A stretch of DNA of 64,000 nt from Debaryomyces hansenii CBS767 (GCF_000006445.2 NC_006043.2:930001-994000); one strand, 5' to 3'; shown: positions 9,773 through 19,677, numbered from the stretch's first letter. Notes: generated from the sequence alone by a model not told the origin. A program made the numbers and translations.

Positions 9773-11056
9773 TTATTCTTCTAAGATATAGTTTCCCAAC
9801 TTATCCATTTTCAATTGTTTTAAACCACTAGATAATGCCTCAATAATTTGTTCATTCTCCTCTTGATCGTCTTTAAATTCTTCCTCACTATCGTATTCGT
9901 CTATGCTATCTTCTTCGTCTTCTTCCTCTTCTTCCTCTTCGTCGTGTTCATAATCAGAGTCTATTTCAGAACGATCATCCTCTTCATCATCCTCTACATT
10001 GACCCTCATGCCCAGAACTGCCGCTTCCAAATCCTTGTCTTCTCTATTTCCTGTCCTCTTTCTGGCGTATCCAGAGGCTTGAACTTCGACATCCAAACTC
10101 TTTACCCTAGAAACATCTCTCTTGAAATTTGGATAAGCGTACTTATATCCATCACCATAGCCTTCTGTGTCAAACATTGTAGGATCGTGTTCTGGATCGT
10201 ATCTAAATTTCTTCAGAAAGAACGATCTAATACTTGCAACATCTCTATCAAAATAGACTTTGGCATCCGTGTGGTCAATAGAGACACATTGTGGGAAATC
10301 GATAACAACAAAATCAAATTCATGTTTAGGAACGTCTTCTTTGTCACGAATAATGATATTGAATTCATTAAAATCACAATGAATTAACCCGTGGTTAGCA
10401 AGTTTTACAATGAAGTTCATTAATTCACAATACAATTTTTTGAAGTTATCATGTATACGTAAATGCTTCATTGGTATACCTTTGATCCATTCCATCATTA
10501 CAGTGTGTCTAGAATAATCGAAGGGTTCTGGAACTGAAAATCCGTTATTGTATAATATAACCATGAACTCATACTCCTTGTGGGCAGCTAAATGTGATAA
10601 ATACATCCAGTTTGATGTCTGTCTATTTCTTAAATAATCACGGTTATTCTTCACAGTAGTAAATGAAGTTCTTCCCAACCTATGGATTTTCAACACTTTC
10701 TGTTGCCCATTTGGATCACTCACAGAATAAATATCTGATTCTTTACCCACTCCGATAATGCTACCAACCGAGTATAGCGTATTTTTATTCAACATCGATT
10801 TCAACGCTAAGTAATCGAACCCATTATAAGTAAGTCTAAACCCATCATATTTAGCATTTCTCAATCTTGCCACTAATTTTAATTTGGCCAAGTCCCCAAT
10901 TGCTCTATTCGTACCTGATGGTGACTTCAATCCTCCGATGGAATGGATCATCTGTGTAGGAACCAACTCGTGGTTACGAGAACCTTGTTCAATCGCCTGA
11001 AGCACTTTAAAGTCTTCAGCGGTCAAATACCGCATATGGGAAGTATCAAGCTTCAT
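9773..11056 (-). CDS. RIO2: Atypical protein kinase/ATPase Rio2, 40S maturation
   Basis: The 427-residue protein has the RIO2-specific N-terminal winged helix (about 1-90) and then a RIO domain. The phosphate loop GVGKESDIY spans 102-110, with catalytic Lys in VLKIHRLGRTSF near 123. The catalytic loop HCDFNEFN has Asp228, and the metal-binding loop VIDFPQ has Asp253. The C-terminus is a long Asp/Glu tract ending in a short helix, as in yeast Rio2. It acts as an ATPase on late cytoplasmic pre-40S particles. It is transcribed divergently from the LRR gene across about 170 bp. Confidence 0.96.
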   Translation of the reverse strand: MKLDTSHMRYLTAEDFKVLQAIEQGSRNHELVPTQMIHSIGGLKSPSGTNRAIGDLAKLKLVARLRNAKYDGFRLTYNGFDYLALKSMLNKNTLYSVGSIIGVGKESDIYSVSDPNGQQKVLKIHRLGRTSFTTVKNNRDYLRNRQTSNWMYLSHLAAHKEYEFMVILYNNGFSVPEPFDYSRHTVMMEWIKGIPMKHLRIHDNFKKLYCELMNFIVKLANHGLIHCDFNEFNIIIRDKEDVPKHEFDFVVIDFPQCVSIDHTDAKVYFDRDVASIRSFFLKKFRYDPEHDPTMFDTEGYGDGYKYAYPNFKRDVSRVKSLDVEVQASGYARKRTGNREDKDLEAAVLGMRVNVEDDEEDDRSEIDSDYEHDEEEEEEEDEEDSIDEYDSEEEFKDDQEENEQIIEALSSGLKQLKMDKLGNYILEE

Positions 11057-11221
11057 TATAACTATTAATTATCTATTAGACGTTAGTTTATAGCACAATA
11101 TCAACTGATCTGAAATATTTCAAAGCTCATCTTAAAAAAATGATAGTCGTGGTTTCGCGGTCCCGTGAGATTGACATCAACTAAACTCACCATAAAGATA
11201 AGAAATAGTATTTCAATTCCC

Positions 11222-11248
11222 ATGGCGAATGCTAAGATCAAGAAATAG
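11222..11248 (+). other. Eight-codon uORF overlapping the start of the LRR gene
   Basis: An ATG at 11222 begins an eight-codon frame ending TAG at 11246-11248. It overlaps the presumed start codon at 11229 in a different frame. If the mRNA starts upstream, ribosomes would meet this ATG first. This could reduce translation of the main frame or simply reflect a downstream transcription start. Confidence 0.4.
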
Positions 11249-12731
11249 AAACAAGAAGTCGAAAAGATATGGATCTAAAACGAACAGATTATTGCTAAAA
11301 AAAGCCAAAAAGGACGAGAGCTGGACTTCAAAATCACCATTCGGGAAAGATCTTCTGAAGATCGGTATCAAGAACGATCTATTCAAGGATTCAAGCTCAT
11401 CTACAACATACCCTTGGACCAGATTGGCACCATTACTGGATTATAATTTAATCGAAGTTCCGAGATCTAGAAAAGGTATTCCATCGCTCAAGCTGATATG
11501 TTCCAAGAAGATTGCCGAAAATGCAGATTCCTTAGAATCGTCATTTTTGGATACAGCATCTTGGATGGTGTGGCGAACGGTATGGGAGGAAATATTATCA
11601 TTAAACAATGATTCTCCGCGTGTTTTCAATCTCTTTGCAGGCAAATTTTTCTTACTGGACGGGTTTAAGTGCCATAAGCTATCATTACCGTTAGACGTGA
11701 ACTTGGGATCATCAAAATGGGAGAAGCTTCTAAAAGCTAGAAATGAAGGCATATCTTCTGTGATAATTCCACGAACTAGAAATCACAGGATTGAGAACTT
11801 ATTCTCCAATATTAATGTATTGGAGATAGTAAAATTTATTCATAGATTATCATACAGGCCGTGGGTTTTACTAGATGTTTCTTTAATGACACAGAAATAT
11901 GATAGAGAAGATCACCTTAAGCTTTTCAATATTACGAACCTAATTGCATTAGATCTATCAAACAGTCAAATAGTGGATGACCTTTTTTTATACAATATGT
12001 CTGTTAGTATCAGTAAGGATGGAAAGTTATCAAAGTTGACTATTTTAAAAATTAACAACTGTCCGAAAGTTACAAGCAAAGGTCTTCAATACTTACTCTG
12101 TCTTTCAAACGATGCAGACGCTAGATGTTCGCTCTCATATATTGAGTCCGATGTAAAGATATCCTCTTCTAATTTTGCTGCCAAGCTTCAGAATATTAAA
12201 AGTGAGCTGCCAGATTTCATTGATGGTACACGATGGTTTGTATTAGATGATGGTTCTGAATCTAAATTTATTAGAAAATTGCCATTGGCCCTTAAGCTTC
12301 ACTGCCTTTATAAAAACTATTCAAATAGAATAACAAAGGACCCAATTGTTACAGATTTCCCTCTGTATACAACAAATTCAATGTCTTATTTGTTTCTGGT
12401 TAGAAATAGTATCGTATTAGATATCATGGTTCATGAAAATACATTCACTTCAGCTGAAAATGATTTTGAAAAATTAGAAGAGGTTTGGGCAACAAGAATT
12501 CATTTCCGAAACCTGAGGGCACAATCCAAAATATACTGCTATGTCATTGATAACAAATATGAATTTCTGGGTCAAATGGCGAACATAGAAAGGCATGAAG
12601 AAAATAAGAAGGATGACTCTGTCATGTTTAGAGCAAGTGAGAAGAAACTCCCACTGAAATATATTGCGAAGCCCAAGAGACGAAGACCGGTTGCTAGGAA
12701 AGTTGATGCGAATCTGTTCTTTGACATGTAA
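11229..12731 (+). CDS. Uncharacterised protein with leucine-rich-repeat-like segment
   Basis: The 500-residue product starts with a strongly basic region (RNRNKKSKRYGSK) suggestive of nuclear targeting or RNA binding. It contains LRR-like strands around residues 230-285 ('TNLIALDLSNSQIVDD', 'LTILKINNCPKVTSKGLQYLL') in the style of F-box/RNI-type repeats. It ends in another basic patch (KPKRRRPVARK) followed by DANLFFDM. I do not recognise the family. The central segment 'SWMVWRTVWEEIL' resembles neither a clear F-box nor an enzyme. Divergent arrangement with RIO2 would allow co-regulation, which together with the basic tails makes a ribosome-assembly role conceivable but unproven. Confidence 0.75.
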   Translation: MLRSRNRNKKSKRYGSKTNRLLLKKAKKDESWTSKSPFGKDLLKIGIKNDLFKDSSSSTTYPWTRLAPLLDYNLIEVPRSRKGIPSLKLICSKKIAENADSLESSFLDTASWMVWRTVWEEILSLNNDSPRVFNLFAGKFFLLDGFKCHKLSLPLDVNLGSSKWEKLLKARNEGISSVIIPRTRNHRIENLFSNINVLEIVKFIHRLSYRPWVLLDVSLMTQKYDREDHLKLFNITNLIALDLSNSQIVDDLFLYNMSVSISKDGKLSKLTILKINNCPKVTSKGLQYLLCLSNDADARCSLSYIESDVKISSSNFAAKLQNIKSELPDFIDGTRWFVLDDGSESKFIRKLPLALKLHCLYKNYSNRITKDPIVTDFPLYTTNSMSYLFLVRNSIVLDIMVHENTFTSAENDFEKLEEVWATRIHFRNLRAQSKIYCYVIDNKYEFLGQMANIERHEENKKDDSVMFRASEKKLPLKYIAKPKRRRPVARKVDANLFFDM

Positions 12732-12867
12732 TTACTATCGTGCTGGAACTAAGTTGTAAGTTGCGTGAATATACATCGAGTACTAATAAACTAAATAATC
12801 GTAACTTCGAAAACTATAATGCAAATAGAAATAAACATTTAATATCTTATAATGCATAAATTTTGCT

Positions 12868-15663
12868 TCAAGACCTGCCTCCTTTAAGTAAGTCAAGCAA
12901 GGTCCGAGCTGATGAGGCTTGACCTTCTGCGGGGCGCGATTTTGGGCTACTTGCATCTTCACTAGTATATGAATGTGTTTGAGGTGGTGCCACTGGTTGA
13001 GGCAACATATGACCAAGTTGTGCACCCTCTATTTCATCAAGAGTTAATGCACTTGCAGGTTGTGGTGATTGCGTTTTAGGTGATGGTTCGTAACTCAGCT
13101 GTGCAGGAGGTTTTTTCCCAAGTAGACTCAATAAACTTGCAGAAGCAGGATTCGAGTTATTATGCGATTGTACAGTAGATGGAGAATCGGTCTGAGAGTT
13201 TATAGGGAAACCGGAATTCGAATTTTCGAATGGTGAAAATGCTGTCCTTTCAGCAGCTGAGTTTGGAGAAAAATATCCAGGTGAAGGTTGATTATTCGTT
13301 GGAGGGGGGCCATAGACCGAGCCAAAATCCATCGAATTTGGTGAATAGTTATAATCTTTAGGTGGGCCTTGGTTTACTTCTTTTTTGTTCTGGTTCTTTC
13401 CGCCATTTAATATATCCAATAACAGTCTTCCATCATTTACATTGTCTTTTTTCTGAGTTGTGTCTTGAATTTTGCTTACAGCTGTTGAGTCCACAGATTG
13501 TTGAAGTGCTCTATCAGGTTTACCTATAATGTCATTTAAACTTTCACCTGGCTTGAGAAGTCTAATCTTGTTCTTCTTAGAATCAGGTACAGGTTTCTCA
13601 GCATGAGTATCTTGAATTTCATTAATAGCATTAATAGAAGAATTTTGTGGAGTTTCATAGATATCTTCATCGTCGCTTGCGATGTCAAAATTATGACTGG
13701 TTACATTACTAACGGGTCCATGGCGAGATAAATACTCATCAAGATTCTCAAAGTCTTCAAAGTCTTCAAAATCGTCAAAATCTTCTTCCTCGGGGCTTGT
13801 ATTTATCTCAGGTTCTGGTTGAGTATTGAAAGATTGTGTTTGATCTTCTACCTTTCTGTTATCGGTGGACTTCTGATTAATCAAGCCTAATAGTTCTTTG
13901 GCCGTTGCTCTATTGTTTGGATTCTGTTCCGGTTCTTTCTTGTCACCTTTCAATAATCCCAATATTTCGTTAGATTGGTTTTGTTTGACATCTTCTGTTT
14001 CTTTTTTAGGTTCAGCCTTGGGTGCACTTCCAAGCATCCTTAAGATATCCGCCGACGCTGAGCTATTAGAGGACATTAATTCAGATCCTGCATCAGTAGG
14101 CCTTTTCAAAAGAGTCAATTTCTTGCCAGCCTCCTTACGATTAGTCTTATCATCTGAACCTATCAAAGATTCTTCCAATTCGTTTGACGCTTCATGTGGA
14201 CTTACAAAATCATGATCGTATCCATTCGACGATCCATTTTTGCTTTTACCTCTAGCATCACTTTGCATACCTTCTGTAAATTTGGCATCATCACTGGCAG
14301 TTTTTTTATCTTTATTGAACAAACTCAATAAATGTTGTGCCTTAGAACGATTGTTAACGTGGTCATTGGATCTTGATTCATCGGATAACTTGGTATTTTC
14401 ATCTTCCTTATTTCTTGGCTTATTCAATATGGATAAGAATTCTTTTGAGTTGACACCTGATGGTCTTCTGTTGGCTATTGAAGTCGGCTTTTGCAAAGAC
14501 AGAGGATTTGGTTGTTGATTTATATAATCATTGGATAAAGAATCCTGTTCTCTTGGAATATGAGGCGCTTGTGGAGGCATGGGCTGATAGTGCGCTGGTT
14601 GAGACCTCACAGGAGACATATTCATAGGGGCAAACGCATTGGGCGGCATTTGTGGGACAAAAAATGGTTGGTTTGGGATAGGATAAGGCTGAGGTTGGAT
14701 AGGTTGGTTGTTAAAGAAGGGAAACTGTTTATGCAAATGTTGAGGAAGATTCATTTGAATAATTTGGTCATATGCAGCTGGCATAGCCTGTGTGTTATTT
14801 CCAACTTGACTGTCTCTTGGAATAACTCCTTGCAAAATATTCAACAATTCTCTTCCCGCATCTAAGTTTTCTAGCTTTGGTTGGCTGATTCCAAGGAGAG
14901 ATTTCAACTTGATTTCGGCTTGCAACATCAACTCTTCCTCGTTCAAGACACCCTTATTTTTGTTAATCCACCCGAGCATAGGCTTCAAAATTGCAGACAC
15001 AATGAAGAAGTTATTAGGGTTTGATCTCGATTTCTTCTGTATGCTCTTCATGTCGTGCCACTGAATCTTCGATATTTCGTTCCTAGCAAGCGGCTCGAAA
15101 TTGTAATCTTCTGGCACGTTTTTAACCAAGTAAATTTTGTAGTTTTTACCCTTTATTGTTCTCTCTATTACATCATTTTCATTGACAAGATCCCTAGCAT
15201 TGAACCCCGTCTCCTCTTCGGCTTCTCTCACCGCACAATCTATATCGGTTTCGTCCTTCGATATTTTGCCTCGTGGAAATGACCACGCATTCGACTCTGT
15301 TCCTTTCACCAACACCACTTTTGTGAGGTCCTTATTGAATAATGCAACACCTCTAACTGGAATCGTCGACTTATACTTCCCAAACCGCGATATAGCGTCC
15401 GCAGGGTCTCCCCATTTCCAAATCAACGGGCATTTCTTCAAAAGCTTCGTAGCAAAACTCTTCATCTTCATACTAGGCAATAACGGGTTTAATTGTCGAA
15501 CAAAATCGGTATAAAACCATTGTGCCTCTTCAATCTGGAAAAAAACTCTTTCTATTGATGATAAATCTTCATCGGGTACATTTACTAAAAACCTCACAAG
15601 TAAGTCTTCTAGTACTAGGTCAACGGATTGATTAGCCAACCCATCGGTTAATTGAATAGACAT
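12868..15663 (-). CDS. DCP2: mRNA decapping enzyme catalytic subunit Dcp2
   Basis: This 931-residue protein has the Dcp2 N-terminal regulatory domain (Box A, residues 1-95) and then a Nudix domain with a complete Nudix box. Gly132, Glu138, Arg146-Glu147, Glu150-Glu151 and Gly153 are all in place. The Box B region is near 225-245. The long C-terminal half is disordered and proline/glutamine rich. It carries about nine short leucine motifs (for example LLNILQG, FLSILNK, LLSLFNK, ILGLLKG, LLGLIN, LLDILNG, LLSLLGK, LLDLLKG) of the type that bind Edc3 and Pat1. There is an acidic Asp/Glu/Phe tract near 650. It hydrolyses the m7G cap in P bodies. Confidence 0.96.
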   Translation of the reverse strand: MSIQLTDGLANQSVDLVLEDLLVRFLVNVPDEDLSSIERVFFQIEEAQWFYTDFVRQLNPLLPSMKMKSFATKLLKKCPLIWKWGDPADAISRFGKYKSTIPVRGVALFNKDLTKVVLVKGTESNAWSFPRGKISKDETDIDCAVREAEEETGFNARDLVNENDVIERTIKGKNYKIYLVKNVPEDYNFEPLARNEISKIQWHDMKSIQKKSRSNPNNFFIVSAILKPMLGWINKNKGVLNEEELMLQAEIKLKSLLGISQPKLENLDAGRELLNILQGVIPRDSQVGNNTQAMPAAYDQIIQMNLPQHLHKQFPFFNNQPIQPQPYPIPNQPFFVPQMPPNAFAPMNMSPVRSQPAHYQPMPPQAPHIPREQDSLSNDYINQQPNPLSLQKPTSIANRRPSGVNSKEFLSILNKPRNKEDENTKLSDESRSNDHVNNRSKAQHLLSLFNKDKKTASDDAKFTEGMQSDARGKSKNGSSNGYDHDFVSPHEASNELEESLIGSDDKTNRKEAGKKLTLLKRPTDAGSELMSSNSSASADILRMLGSAPKAEPKKETEDVKQNQSNEILGLLKGDKKEPEQNPNNRATAKELLGLINQKSTDNRKVEDQTQSFNTQPEPEINTSPEEEDFDDFEDFEDFENLDEYLSRHGPVSNVTSHNFDIASDDEDIYETPQNSSINAINEIQDTHAEKPVPDSKKNKIRLLKPGESLNDIIGKPDRALQQSVDSTAVSKIQDTTQKKDNVNDGRLLLDILNGGKNQNKKEVNQGPPKDYNYSPNSMDFGSVYGPPPTNNQPSPGYFSPNSAAERTAFSPFENSNSGFPINSQTDSPSTVQSHNNSNPASASLLSLLGKKPPAQLSYEPSPKTQSPQPASALTLDEIEGAQLGHMLPQPVAPPQTHSYTSEDASSPKSRPAEGQASSARTLLDLLKGGRS

Positions 15664-15897
15664 TGTTACAATACTTCACTTAACTAATATAGATTGTTTA
15701 TAATTAGCATGAACTATTTGATAAAATGTCCATTCATAATAATCTACTAGAAAACATATTCAATCTGCTGTGAACGTATAAAAATGCGGGTAACCTTTTT
15801 GACCAGAAAGAGTAGCGATATCAACTTCACCTTTTGTATTTGTCTCTAAGGTGTATTCATCCAGGCTAAGCAGGAATATAAGGGTTGAAGGGCAGAG
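15664..15897. promoter_or_regulatory. Divergent DCP2/ATP10 promoter
   Basis: These 234 bp separate two outward-facing start codons and must serve both. A TATAAAAATG stretch lies near 15778, pointing towards ATP10. No binding site stands out convincingly. Confidence 0.45.
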
Positions 15898-16758
15898 ATG
15901 ATTAAGATTCAAACGAGAACATTCTCCCAAGTTTCTAGGTTGCTCAACGTAAAAGCACCGAGATTTACTCAGACGCTAAAAGAAGCTAGTAAGCCGGCAT
16001 TAACCAAATCACATCTGATTACGAGACCGTTTGGGTTGGATTCGGGTGTAATGATCAACCAGACAAACCACGGCTCGGGTGGGTCTATTCAGGACAAGAT
16101 TTTTGGGTCAGAGGCTAAAGAGAGAAGACAAAAGCAGTTGGACTACGAAATCGCCCATTCTCCATTCTACGAGTCTAAGTCGTTTACCAATACCAACGGG
16201 AAGATTTTCACGCCTCCGGTATCGTTCTTCAAACGTGAAAAATCAAAGTATTTTCCTAATTTTGGGGGTGCTACGGTGGATGGCCGGGATCAGACGTTAT
16301 TCGGATTGTTAGAGGGCAAAGTCAGTATTGTGCGCTTGTATTCGACTGTATCGGGCGAAAAGTGTTCGGAGACGTATTTCAATGTGGAAGGCAAGAAGTA
16401 CTTGACGTCGGGATATGGTGCTTTTGAAGCGGAGCATCCAATGTCACAAATTATAGATATAAATATTCCTCAGAACTGGTTGAAAGGCCTTCTCGTTAAA
16501 TTATCTAGTGGCAGCATTAAAAGATCACTTCCCCAGCAACGTCAGAGCAAGTACTTTATAGTGTCGGACAAGTTATTTCTGTTTGATATCAAACAGAAGT
16601 TAATGTGTGACAATACGTGTTCTGGTTATATATATGTTCTTGATCACCAGGGACGTATTAGATGGGCCACTAGTGGATACGCCGATCCAGCAGAACTCAG
16701 TTTGATGTGGAAGTGTGTTAGGGGCCTCGAAAAAGAGTTAAAATCCTTGTCAGTTTAA
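15898..16758 (+). CDS. ATP10: Mitochondrial F1Fo ATP synthase assembly factor Atp10
   Basis: The 286-residue protein begins with a basic, Ser/Thr/Arg-rich presequence (MIKIQTRTFSQVSRLL) suited to mitochondrial import. It continues with the Atp10 signature region: 'YFPNFGGATVDGRDQTLFGLLEGKVSIVRLYST', and near the end 'GYIYVLDHQGRIRWATSGYADPAEL'. Atp10 chaperones subunit 6 during Fo assembly in the inner membrane. Length is close to the S. cerevisiae protein (279). It is transcribed divergently from DCP2. Confidence 0.92.
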   Translation: MIKIQTRTFSQVSRLLNVKAPRFTQTLKEASKPALTKSHLITRPFGLDSGVMINQTNHGSGGSIQDKIFGSEAKERRQKQLDYEIAHSPFYESKSFTNTNGKIFTPPVSFFKREKSKYFPNFGGATVDGRDQTLFGLLEGKVSIVRLYSTVSGEKCSETYFNVEGKKYLTSGYGAFEAEHPMSQIIDINIPQNWLKGLLVKLSSGSIKRSLPQQRQSKYFIVSDKLFLFDIKQKLMCDNTCSGYIYVLDHQGRIRWATSGYADPAELSLMWKCVRGLEKELKSLSV

Positions 16759-17826
16759 TCATGCATATATTTTGTACATAGCCATTATTGACACCACTGT
16801 TGAACTCTATTCACAACTTCGTAATTTACTATGTGCATATGAAGATACTGTTGTAGTTGTTCTCGCCCACTGTAAAATAGCGCAAAAACATTACATCGTT
16901 ATATAGAATACACACCCTTCAAAACGAGATTGTTTACGTTCTAAAAGCAGTATGGTCAAGATGAATTAGTGTTGGATAAGGATGTATGTACAAAGGTCTA
17001 TTTTTAATATGATGACGGTATTCTTCAATCCATATGACATTGGTGAATGAAACACATTCAACCAACAAAAGTTGCAAAATCAAGAGAATGCGAATAAATG
17101 CACGCTTATGTCGGGCAAATTAGACACAGCAAAAAGAGTTAGGGGGCAAGACGATAAATGGAGTCTATATAAGCTAGGTTGGGGACTATACCTAGTCGTA
17201 TTATAAACTCATGGATTCTCGGCGTAAAATAATCTAAAAAAAAATATTTTTACAGTCATAGCATTCTACAACATGTTCGTATTCTCAGCCTTGTCCTATC
17301 AAAAGACTGGCAATCATTATGAAAAGTCTAAATCATAATTCATCAGAGCGTAATATCGACTTGGTCTGTGTAAGTTGTACACATTTGTAGAATGTAAAAA
17401 TTACGCTGTCTGTAGCAACAACCCTGCAATGATAAACAAAAAATGCTAAAGTGACGGTATTTGTTAATCCAATAAATATTCCAGAATTATTAAGTCTTTA
17501 CAATCAACTAATGATTAATAGTAGCGTAAATGCTTTATGAGTAGAATGTGCGATATTAATAGAATTTTGCTAATCTGGATCCAAAAAAGCAAAACTCATC
17601 ATTTATGTCCCTACGTATTGTTAAATGGCACTCAGCATCTAAACCGAATGATATGTGATGACCGAATCAACTAAAATATTATTACCCTCTTTCTAATGAG
17701 ATATACCCACATCTACCAGCAGTTCAATACATTAATACAGATTCCTTCACTATAAAGAGGTGAGATTTTTCAGGTAAATTCTTTGAACTTTTGATTCATC
17801 AAATAAAAAAAACTAACTCAACTAAA
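16759..17826. other. Gene-poor 1.07 kb, left part of a tandem duplication
   Basis: No ORF, tRNA or known element is evident from 16759 to 17290. From about 17295 the sequence recurs, diverged, about 1.13 kb downstream. For example CCTATCAAAAGACTGGCAAT at 17295 matches CCTACCAAAAGACCGGCAAT at 18433. A promoter-like stretch (ATTAATAC, then ACTATAAAG near 17750) precedes the secreted-protein gene and also recurs at 18864-18890. Confidence 0.6.
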
Positions 17827-18177
17827 ATGAAATTCTTATCTGTTGCTACCCTTGTTACTATTGCCTTAGCAGTCTTTGTTGAAGCAGAAAATTTTGACGA
17901 CAAACGTGAAGATCTTAAAGATGATCATGACGATGAAGTGGAGAATCTTTCGAAAGACTACTATCCTAACAAAGTCTGTGATAGGTATTGTAACCAAGTT
18001 TATTCTTACGGTAAAAAGTATGAACATAGCAAGAATTGGAAAAAATACCTCTGCTCGAGGGATTTCCATAGAGACCTTGATAGATGCAAGTACGGCTGTC
18101 GAAAGAACTATTACCACAATCATTGGAGCAAATATATCGATCCTTACTACAAAAAGAACTGTGGAAGGTATATCTAA
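17827..18177 (+). CDS. Small secreted cysteine-rich protein, lineage-specific
   Basis: The ATG at 17827 opens a 116-residue protein with a clean N-terminal signal peptide (MKFLSVATLVTIALAVFVEA, cleavage after A20 likely). An acidic Asp/Glu/Lys spacer follows, then a Tyr- and Lys-rich domain with six cysteines: CxxxC, one alone, CxxxC, one near the end. This implies three disulfides. The mature protein is small, charged and extracellular. I recognise no family. Small secreted Cys-rich proteins in yeasts include effectors, antimicrobial or killer-type proteins and wall components, and none of these can be chosen here. A TATA box (CTATAAAG) lies about 75 bp upstream. The ORF extends further upstream only from a TTG. 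Confidence 0.72.
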   Translation: MKFLSVATLVTIALAVFVEAENFDDKREDLKDDHDDEVENLSKDYYPNKVCDRYCNQVYSYGKKYEHSKNWKKYLCSRDFHRDLDRCKYGCRKNYYHNHWSKYIDPYYKKNCGRYI

Positions 18178-18957
18178 ATATATCAATATAATTGAAATAT
18201 CGCACATATATGATTAATGAAATTGTTTATGGTTTGTTTGCAAATGGCTGCAAATCTTCATTTAAGAAGAATGTAGAAGTCTATACTGAGAGCGACTTTG
18301 ATGGTGTACGAGGAAGATGAGTGGCTTCTATTTTGGAAACTTTTCACTCTCTACCTAGTATCAACAGCACGAATAATTTAATCTTAATCCTTTATATGGT
18401 CTTCATGCACCGATGTACTCTTAATCATATGGCCTACCAAAAGACCGGCAATACTTAAAGCCAACATTTAGTAAGTCATGTCACCTGAGAACATACAGTT
18501 ATCAGCCCCTTTGTAAGGTGGCACGGCATTTGCATGCGGTCTGAGAAAATTATGCTGCAACAACATTTGTATGGAAACAAGTTACAAAACATAGTTGAAG
18601 CTCCTGGTCATAGAAGTAGCAGTATTATCTGCATTTAATTCTAGATTCTTAGAGTCCTTAAGTAGCAACTCATTCTTGCATAAATGCTTTACTGGTATAA
18701 ACTATAGAAATTTTCAATGCTGGGTCCGAAGAGCTAGTATCAGTATGCATATCCGCTACTTTTTGTTCGCTGGGACTATCTAATGGTTAGAACCCAATCC
18801 TAACTAGTTTATCTTCTTTTTAATTGACAAAGGTAGCAATCACATTGACCAACTGTATGATACATTAATACATCTTACCATTTACTATAAAACGTTGAAT
18901 TTTTCCGATCAAGAAAACACATATAGCTTGTAATAATCCAAACTCCCGAAAGATAAA
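18178..18957. other. Intergenic, second copy of the duplicated upstream region
   Basis: This 780-bp stretch has no supported gene. Its right half (about 18433-18957) is a diverged repeat of 17295-17826, including the promoter-like block. An ORF of 62 codons at 18595-18783 has no coding character. Confidence 0.55.
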
Positions 18958-19010
18958 ATGAAATTCGTATCCCTGCTACTATTGTCTTTGCTGTTGTTGT
19001 TCTGAAGCAG
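18958..19010 (+). pseudogene. Remnant signal-peptide exon of a duplicated secreted-protein gene
   Basis: An ATG at 18958 is followed by a signal-peptide-like hydrophobic run of 15 residues and an early TGA at 19003-19005. The DNA aligns with the first part of the intact gene at 17827, with small gaps that shift the frame, and matches again just past the stop (GAAGCAG). The offset (1131 bp) equals that of the upstream repeats, so this is the decayed second copy. Confidence 0.65.
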
Positions 19011-19412
19011 GTTAATACTGTTTTAAAATATATATTATTCTATTTTATGAGAAGTCAGAATTAATTGAGAAAATATATGAGAAAAGGCTGCAAATAAATA
19101 TTATTGGATGTGTATTCCATAATATCGAAATGGGATACATTTGCCTCGTGGCAGCACAAAGTTGCCATTGGATAGTTTCCATCTCGGATGACAGGCTATT
19201 GTGAAAAGCCTTATCGTTTCATGAATTTTCTCATTTAACTTTGAAATATCCAACGAGAAGTGATCCTATTCTTGTAGGAATTCTTGTACTATATAAAATG
19301 GTCTTAAGACCTCATAGAATACAAAATTTATATAGAGAGTAAATTATATATAATTAATACTGATTAACTGAAACTGAAACTGAACTGACACTGACAATGA
19401 CAATGACAATGT
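19011..19412. other. Spacer between remnants; possible extra promoter and CTGAMA microsatellite
   Basis: About 400 bp without coding potential. A TATATAAAATGG stretch lies near 19290. At 19367-19411 there is a short simple repeat built from ACTGAA, ACTGAC and AATGAC units, ending at the next decayed reading frame. Confidence 0.5.
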
Positions 19413-19677
19413 ATGCTACTTTTGAGAATTTACTTCAACAAATATGACGGTAATGATCACAAAGATGATCACAAAGACCATGATGACAACAACAGCTACC
19501 CAAAAGAATGGCCTGCCAAATGATGCGACAGAATATGTAACGAAGTTATCTCGTTGGGTAAAGAGTGTGAAAAACAGAGGAATCCTAAATATGTCCCTGC
19601 TCAAAGCAATTCCAGAAGGAACTTGCAAAGACTACGGCTGCGAAAATAACTACAAGAAAAACTGGGGTAAATATTGA
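19413..19677 (+). pseudogene. Decayed paralogue of the secreted cysteine-rich gene
   Basis: Read in pieces, this stretch encodes the mature-domain pattern of the intact gene at 17827. One frame has an Asp/His/Lys spacer, an in-frame TGA at 19521-19523, then CDRICNEV and GKECEK, matching CDRYCNQV and GKKYEH of the intact copy. Further on the frame shifts, and another frame gives CKDYGCENNYKKNWGKY, matching the CKYGCRKNY...HWSKY end. The stop and at least one frameshift make it a pseudogene. Its usable signal peptide is missing or altered. Confidence 0.68.

Noticed and set aside
9848..10387. 179-codon plus-strand ORF rich in Phe/Ile/Val
   Set aside because: It is the antisense shadow of RIO2; its composition mirrors the acidic tail of Rio2 on the other strand.
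18595..18783. 62-codon ORF in the duplicated island
   Set aside because: Not repeated in the sister unit and without signal peptide or cysteine pattern.
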